Shown: positions 60,160 through 64,000 of the stretch, piece by piece
Numbering within the stretch: position 1 is the stretch's first letter
Layout: every line of letters starts with the position of its first letter
Assembly (NCBI GenBank): GCA_964036315.1
Contig: OZ038482.1
Location: 17,393,569-17,457,568, forward strand
Source of the DNA: Acanthosepion esculentum
Taxonomy: Eukaryota > Mollusca > Cephalopoda > Sepiida > Sepiidae
Reading direction: 5' to 3'
DNA: 64,000 nucleotides
Made by a program: the position numbers and the translations under genes
Notes under the pieces: generated by a model
The model's database searches: none
What the model was told of the DNA's origin: nothing
What the model saw: the letters and a program-made list of their open reading frames with translations, nothing else

Positions 60160-63144
60160 ATTTTATGAGCGATGATAATTGTTGACTGGCCAATGTATTG
60201 TGATTTCATCTCTAAGGATTTTAGAGAGCAATGACAAAACAATAGCATGTTTTCTTTTTAAATCAAAATGCCACTTAAAGCAGATTGGCCTCACTCTAAC
60301 ATATTCTGACTGTAGTGAACAAAAAGAAAAAAGTGACGGGGTTAGAGAGTGCAGTGCGCCGTTCGCCAGCAGACCAGCTGTTCTACTTTCGTCTTCGGTC
60401 GCCTCAAGAAAATGGATTGCGAGTCTCCCTTTTCTTGGCTGTTACACCGGTCAGTCTTGAAACAGACACCAACTCAGACGTCCCTACTTCAAGTTCAACT
60501 CTGTTGCACGAAGTCCGCTGAATGACAACCTGATTCATGCCGTGGACACGTATTTGGAGGTACGCTCTCCTGGGATCCAACAAGGACACGTTGGATTCCT
60601 TCTGCCCCCATTCGCGCAGTTTAGCTGCACAGATGTCTGCATCGCTGCGAAAGTGTCAACGTGATGGTTGAACTCCCGAAAGTCCATCACTGGACATACT
60701 TTTGACTTGTTCTGCTGTAGTACAATCATTGGGGGAATTAGTCCCTTGGGAAGCCCCAGTCTTTCTTCTGGGTACGGTATGAGCCAGCCAGTGCTGATCC
60801 ACGTGCGGAGCTCCTGTTCATAGCCCTCCCTGATCTCTGCTGCTACCGGGTAATCAGAAACCCCACTCTACAGTCTTTCAGGTGCACGATTCTCCGACCA
60901 CTTCCATGCCACAGTCCAGGATCGCCTCCATCGGTCGAAGGTGGCAGTGAAGTCGGGTTCATCCACAATAATGGCTGCACATTTGGCTGCTCGCCCATTG
61001 CCAATCTGTACTCGTCCCATTGGCCCAACAGCAACGCCTCCCAATGCTGTTATAGCATCAATCCCCAATAGCAGGTCAAATCCCAGTGGCTTACCATGCA
61101 CCACCAACATGTTGGTCTTGGCAGAACCGCCTTCCTCCGTGGATACAGTTACCACTCCTACACCGCAACATGGACGGGACATGCCTCCAATAGTCAAGAC
61201 GTCCACTGTCACTCTCTTCCAAGACCGGCACCAATCTGCATCCACAATTGTCCATGAACAGCCAGTATTAATCAGTGCTGAACACAAAGTTCCGTCAACA
61301 AGGATGTTTGCCACCAGGAGCACCGTATTTACATTTTGGTTGGGGAAAAGGCTGGCGCTGATGCCTTGTCCCCTGTAGTGTTTCCCGAACAGTCTCGAGC
61401 CCAGTGTCCAATCTCCCCGCATTGATAGCAGCATGTTCTGCGCTTCCGGCAGTCTTTTGCTATGTGGCCTTTACCACATGTCACACTGGTGAGTGGGCCA
61501 CTCTCGGTGGGAGACGCGCCATCAATACGGGGTGGGCGCACAGCTGCAACTACGTTCTGACTTTCATCTCCGGTTGTTGTCAGCACTCTCGCTAACAACT
61601 CCCCCACAGTCAGCACTTCAACCTTCGGTGCCTGTCGGAGTTCAAGGGAGATCACATCAGGGAACCCCATGAAGAAGGCTAGTTTGGTGAGCCTTTACAT
61701 CTCGGCTTCCTCGAATCTGGCCAATCGAACAAGCTGCCTAGACGTCTACTAGCTTGTAGCGAACAAAAAGAAAAAAGTGACAAGATGGGGTTTAGAGAGT
61801 GCAGTGCGCCAGCAGACCAGCTGTTCTACTTTCATCGTCGGTCGCCTTGAGGAAATGGAATGCGAGTCTCCCTTTCTCGGCCGTTACACCAGTCAGTCAT
61901 AAAACAGACACCAACTCAGACGCGCCTACTTCAAGTTCCTCTTCGTCCGCCAGTCAATATGCACGTCCAACTCTGTTGCACGAAGTCCACCGAATGACTC
62001 AACGTGATTCGTGCCGCTGGCACCACACTTTTATACCAGCCCGACATGGCTGAAATTTGCATGTGTGCAGATATCGTCTCGTTTTGGACGAGATCGGCGC
62101 ATATAAATTGTGTCTTCGCTAGTGGCTTGAGGACACATGGCACAGTGGAAACATGGCACATGGAACTAGAACAGTCTACCCCAGTTAGCGAAATAAAGGG
62201 TTCAGTTCAACATTCCAACCACCTGAAGAAGGCCGGTGCGTACAACGGCTGAAACGTTGTAATAAATATGGCAACAAAGATGAGGACAATAGTCCAAATA
62301 ATGTAAATAATGTACATAATACCTCATCTCAGAAATATAGACAGATATTGAATCTGTGATCTTTATTGCAAATTTTACATTTTAAATAATAATTACTCAT
62401 TAGGAATTATTTCAATAAATCTTTTTCTGAAGCCTATTTGAATGGAATCTGATCATTCATCCGCAAGTATAGATAGTGCAGCTTTCATCAATAATTTCAT
62501 GGTACTTCAGAAATCAGCATTCATTCTTCCCTTAATACATTGACTGCCAACCACAAAATAACTTATGGTTGGCAGTTTTTATGACACTGACTATGAGCTA
62601 TCAAATGCTTAGCATTTTCTGATACATCTTCAAGCACCAACGAGTTTATTCACAAAGATACTTTTAGGGTGAAAACAATATTAAGACATTATTTGAAACT
62701 ATAAATCAACTTATAAAAATATTTTACTGTCTAAGTTAGCTATTATAATGTTAGCATTTGAAGTCAGATTTTGTCATTGACCTCTGGAAGTCAACATTTT
62801 AATTATTGTTTGAAGAAGGGGGATAAATCCGTTTGGTTCCTTGACCTATCTTATAAAAAGATGTCAACATAGCTTTGACTAAAGGACATGAAATCAAAAC
62901 AGTTAATCAAGTTTGTTAAGGATGATTATAAAAAAAAAAAAAATGAAAACCGGCAGAAGTATCTGGCTTTGTCCAGGTTTATAAATGCCTAAAATAAATG
63001 CAATTATATAGCTCAATATACTTGTAACACTAGAGAAAATGGCTTACCTCCAGGACAAAAACAGATTTGGATGTGTCACACATGTAAAATATTCCCAAAA
63101 AGAAAATGTCAGCTTCACAATTTGTACATTTAAAAGAGATAGAT
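47240..63144 (-). CDS. Ubiquitin-specific protease (peptidase C19), 3' part, seven exons
   Basis: Deubiquitinases of this family remove ubiquitin from proteins using a Cys-His-Asp/Asn triad. Exons, in gene order: 63048-63144, 59851-60034, 58658-58893, 56255-56371, 55440-55585, 53908-54051, 47240-47586. All introns are GT-AG, and the phases close without a stop over 1271 nt. The encoded part runs from the fingers (CX2CX5CX2C in exon 3, CPSC in exon 4) through LIIYLKRF to the His box [10 protein letters not shown] and WYYYNDETV, then a Ser/Thr-rich tail of about 115 residues. The Cys box and everything N-terminal lie beyond 64000. The finger wording ([13 protein letters not shown]) recalls USP32/USP4-like members, but I do not assign a symbol. 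Introns carry many transposon remnants. Confidence 0.88.
49555..49885. repeat. 30-bp minisatellite, block 1
   Basis: About eleven units of the type TTTTTCAAAAACGTATTGCTGGTAATATCG. Seven central units (about 49580-49790) are nearly identical and exactly 30 bp. The outer ones are diverged. Because 30 is a multiple of three, open frames run across it on both strands and are artefacts. Confidence 0.95.
49891..50951 (+). mobile_element. Probable solo LTR, 1061 bp, inside the minisatellite
   Basis: The minisatellite stops at CTGGC (49886-49890) and resumes at CTGGC (50952-50956), a 5-bp target duplication typical of LTR retrotransposons. The inserted DNA starts GTGACGAGG and ends CAACGTCACA, inverted ends of the TGTGAC type. 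Near the right end are a CCAAT box (GAGCCAATCAGG, 50771-50782) and a TATA box (CTATAAATTC, 50823), in the order expected of an LTR promoter read on the plus strand. No coding frame is present. Confidence 0.7.
50771..50832 (+). promoter_or_regulatory. CCAAT and TATA boxes of the probable LTR
   Basis: CCAATCA at 50773-50779 and CTATAAATTC at 50823-50832, about 45 bp apart and about 120 bp before the LTR end. This is the pattern of an RNA polymerase II promoter in an LTR. Activity cannot be judged. Confidence 0.45.
50957..51110. repeat. Minisatellite, block 2 (33-bp variant)
   Basis: AACATTTGGTTTTCAAAAATGCATTGCTGGC and relatives, about four units that keep the CAAAAA...GCTGG core of block 1 but with a longer, different spacer. 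Confidence 0.85.
51185..51535. repeat. 30-bp minisatellite, block 3
   Basis: About eleven units of TATTATTTTTCAAAAACATATAGCTGGTAA. The five at about 51260-51390 are nearly identical, with diverged units at both edges. Confidence 0.93.
51545..51960. repeat. Second, unrelated 30-bp minisatellite
   Basis: Units of about 30 bp (CCCATGGACTCGGATGTAGTTTATCGTCATA) run from about 51557 to 51780. A spacer follows, with an isolated unit near 51923-51955. It shares unit length but not sequence with the neighbouring array. Confidence 0.9.
52075..53455 (+). mobile_element. RTE-clade LINE remnant with the RT core deleted
   Basis: The endonuclease end is readable at 52075-52200 ([14 protein letters not shown], the GDxNAKVG block with Gly changed to Arg) and 52230-52310 ([20 protein letters not shown]). 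The linker region is at 52499-52837. The C-terminal tail is at 53080-53440: [49 protein letters not shown]. The RT palm (YADD-type) that should lie between is missing, and 52840-53080 does not supply it. A short GGGACAGGGGAAAGCAAGAG repeat at 53325-53375 expanded within it. It is in the opposite orientation to the USP gene. Confidence 0.8.
53908..54051 (-). CDS. USP exon 6: catalytic His box
   Basis: Encodes [20 protein letters not shown] followed by [11 protein letters not shown] and [11 protein letters not shown]. The GHY His is the catalytic general base, and the YND position holds the third triad residue. Donor GTAAAT, acceptor TTGTGACAG. Every hallmark of the USP C-terminal box is intact. 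Confidence 0.93.
55440..55585 (-). CDS. USP exon 5
   Basis: Encodes [20 protein letters not shown] and [20 protein letters not shown], ending SIVCHFG. This is the palm region after the LKRF motif, with the YDLxxxVxHxG phrase common to USPs. Donor GTAAGT, acceptor AAAAGATTTTAG-type. Confidence 0.92.
56255..56371 (-). CDS. USP exon 4
   Basis: Encodes [20 protein letters not shown] and [23 protein letters not shown] is one half of the finger zinc site, and LIIYLKRF replaces the more usual LxIHLKRF. The acceptor is preceded by a 29-base T tract on the minus strand (56375-56402), an extreme polypyrimidine tract. Confidence 0.92.
56830..57690 (+). pseudogene. Ty3/Gypsy remnant 3: integrase and C-terminal region
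   Basis: The plus strand reads [19 protein letters not shown]-like TLID(C)GP, a region matching the core after the first Asp, then [20 protein letters not shown] (57195-57255), [15 protein letters not shown] (57335-57380) and KVAEVDRVP. This order (integrase end, LYWYN..PKDDV, VGDxVWVKxPHGRC) is typical of one invertebrate Gypsy lineage. Stops and frameshifts are frequent. It sits in USP intron 3, opposite to the gene. Confidence 0.6.
58658..58893 (-). CDS. USP exon 3: zinc-finger part
   Basis: Encodes [20 protein letters not shown], then [20 protein letters not shown] and [16 protein letters not shown]. The CX2CX5CX2C pattern is the finger subdomain. The [10 protein letters not shown] helix precedes the CPSC half in exon 4. 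Donor GTAAGA. The acceptor is poor in pyrimidines (ATTTTAAG), yet the phases match on both sides. Confidence 0.9.
59275..59305 (+). repeat. Orphan 3' tail of the 979-aa LINE family
   Basis: TTTGCTTGGGGTGAAATGACTAAAAAAAA matches the last bases of LINE copies A, C, D and E. Nothing upstream matches, so this is an extremely 5'-truncated insertion or a chance survival of the tail. Confidence 0.5.
59851..60034 (-). CDS. USP exon 2
   Basis: Encodes [40 protein letters not shown] and [18 protein letters not shown]. It is flanked by TTTCTGTCTTTCAG and GTTTGC. It belongs to the variable region between the Cys-box half and the fingers. 61 codons are open with matching phases. Confidence 0.88.
60123..60157. 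repeat. Poly(A) run of about 35 bases
   Basis: Uninterrupted A run in USP intron 1, perhaps the tail of an unrecognised retroposed insert on the plus strand. Confidence 0.85.
60404..60729 (-). pseudogene. Gypsy 4 RT, N-terminal piece
   Basis: The minus strand encodes [20 protein letters not shown] and, in another frame, [16 protein letters not shown]. These are the fingers and the first catalytic-Asp block of RT (LLDLRRAYLQI, with L to P here). The sequence then breaks off into the direct repeat, so the rest of RT is missing. Confidence 0.75.
60868..61434 (-). pseudogene. Gypsy 4 protease
   Basis: A 188-codon open frame with [20 protein letters not shown] (catalytic DTG changed to NTG) and [16 protein letters not shown], the LLGxDxI motif that closes retropepsin. 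It follows the zinc-knuckle frame and precedes RT, the normal gag-pro-RT order. The Asp to Asn change should abolish activity. Confidence 0.8.
61329..61740 (-). pseudogene. Gypsy 4 gag C-terminus with two zinc knuckles
   Basis: The minus strand encodes [20 protein letters not shown] (gag), then a first knuckle that has lost a Cys ([12 protein letters not shown]) and an intact one ([16 protein letters not shown]2CX4HX4C). It overlaps the protease frame by about 100 bp. Confidence 0.75.
63048..63144 (-). CDS. USP exon 1 of the visible part
   Basis: Encodes [20 protein letters not shown] and [11 protein letters not shown] between CTGACTCTAAG and GTAAGCC. Its closing phase (two bases) fits the one-base opening of the next exon exactly, which is the main support. 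It is short and the acceptor is ordinary, so it is less certain than the others. Confidence 0.65.
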
Positions 63145-64000
63145 CTTAGAGTCAGATAGACTTTTGTGAGAATCAGTTAACATATGCAAATTTTAGTTGT
63201 CATTCAATCTATAAAAAGTGCACAAAGAGGTGACAGAGACAGAAGTGCAACTGTGGTGGTAAACAGGAGACACATATTGTTGGATTGTTTGACTTATGCT
63301 ACTCTGTTGACAGAATGAAATGGATTGAGGAAATTTATTACAAGCCAGAAGACACTGACTACAATACATTATATAAACTGCTCTAAAAATATGTTGACAA
63401 TCTTCACTTGGGCCTGAAATGTTGATTCTATCAATTGTTGCTTCTAAGCAATTGAGAAAATAGTTTTATTTTACCTTTATAAAAATTTCTAAAACAAACG
63501 TAAATAAATATAGGACCTAGAATGCCTGGGGGTACAAAGTGAGTCAATAAATACTGGACAATGATTGGGTGACATTTTGTATTCAAAAGCTGGTGATAAA
63601 ATATATTTCTTTAAAAAAAAAAATAATTTAAAAAAATATATATTTTTTATTCTGTTTATGTGCATGACCTTTTTCCTAAATAATGTTTTCCAACTTCTAT
63701 TGCAGTTTGTAAAAACAATTTGTTTCCAATTTCTGAAAAAGAAAGATGTACGACTGGGTATGTCAATTTTTTCTGAATGATAGAACAGAGTTACTGTTCT
63801 TTATAAAAAGACTGGAGTTAGTGCCCTTCAAATGTTCAGATAAAAATGAGATAAAAACCTCATATACAGTTAGGAAAAGTCCATTCCTATGAGTTTCCTC
63901 TTGAAAAGATGTACGCCTTTGACAAATTTCAGTCTCTTTGATGTAAAAATGGCCTATACACACATGTGGATAAATCCGAGGCCTTTTTTGCATCTCTACT
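63145..64000. other. No exon recognised
   Basis: Intron or unread DNA upstream of the visible USP exons. The minus-strand frame 63763-63993 has no recognised motif and no convincing splice borders. Confidence 0.35.

Larger units (their letters stand above)
60313..62270 (-). mobile_element. Ty3/Gypsy remnant 4 (gag-protease-partial RT between direct repeats)
   Basis: A minus-strand gag-pol piece (60540-61740) lies between two direct repeats. One is 60313-60542; the other starts at about 61755 and matches to about 62030. Both start TGTAGYGAACAAAAAGAAAA and share GAGAGTGCAGTGCGCC, GCAGACCAGCTGTTCTACTT and GACACCAACTCAGACG. They look like LTR-derived repeats, and both internal ends (gag and RT) are truncated. 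The right flank adds CATATAAATTG (62099), AATAAAG (62200) and a hammerhead-like motif (62222-62255). It is more GC-rich than its surroundings. Confidence 0.65.

Noticed and set aside
63048..63144. Alternative reading of this exon giving a Cys-containing peptide (CTNCEADIF...)
   Set aside because: That frame does not match the phase of the next exon; the chosen frame does.

Overview
This is animal nuclear DNA. It is AT-rich, full of long (TA)n and (CA/GT)n tracts, and almost entirely built from transposable-element remains. One host gene is visible, split into small exons with GT-AG introns. tRNA-derived SINEs of the octopus OR type, RTE and CR1/Jockey-like LINEs, GIY-YIG Penelope-like elements, Ty3/Gypsy copies and Tc1/mariner elements together suggest a mollusc, most likely a cephalopod. 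That assignment is inference. Nothing bacterial or viral in the ordinary sense is present.

Layout. 0-7 kb: a LINE C-terminal zinc-finger remnant, a Penelope-like fragment lying between (TA)n tracts, and one SINE. 7.4-15.6 kb: a decayed Ty3/Gypsy element on the minus strand (gag knuckle, protease, reverse transcriptase, integrase). Its RT gene is split at the catalytic motif by an insertion carrying a LINE with an uninterrupted 979-codon endonuclease-RT ORF. 15.6-16.2 kb: four tRNA-like units repeating every 141 bp exactly. 16.7-21 kb: a second decayed Gypsy element and an RTE tail. 23.4-26.8 kb: a second copy of the 979-aa LINE family, cut by a 1.9 kb LTR-like insertion. 27-36.5 kb: mostly anonymous AT-rich DNA with mariner fragments, one SINE, two more copies of the LINE family and a deletion-derivative transposon. 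36.8-43.6 kb: a Tc1 element with long inverted repeats, two Penelope-like remnants, an ORF-less 1.85 kb element with terminal inverted repeats, and a pogo-type MITE.

47.2-63.1 kb holds the 3' part of a ubiquitin-specific protease (peptidase C19) gene on the minus strand. Seven exons join with all phases closing, and they encode the second half of the catalytic domain including the His box, plus a Ser/Thr-rich tail. The Cys-box half lies beyond the window. Its introns contain two unrelated 30-bp minisatellites, a probable solo LTR with a 5-bp target duplication, an RTE remnant and two further Gypsy remnants.

No clearly new biological system emerged. The most unusual structures are the 141-bp tRNA-like array, the LTR whose terminus is itself tandemly repeated, the hammerhead-like motifs (including a head-to-head palindromic pair) near the Penelope remnants, and the ORF-less inverted-repeat element at 40-41.9 kb.
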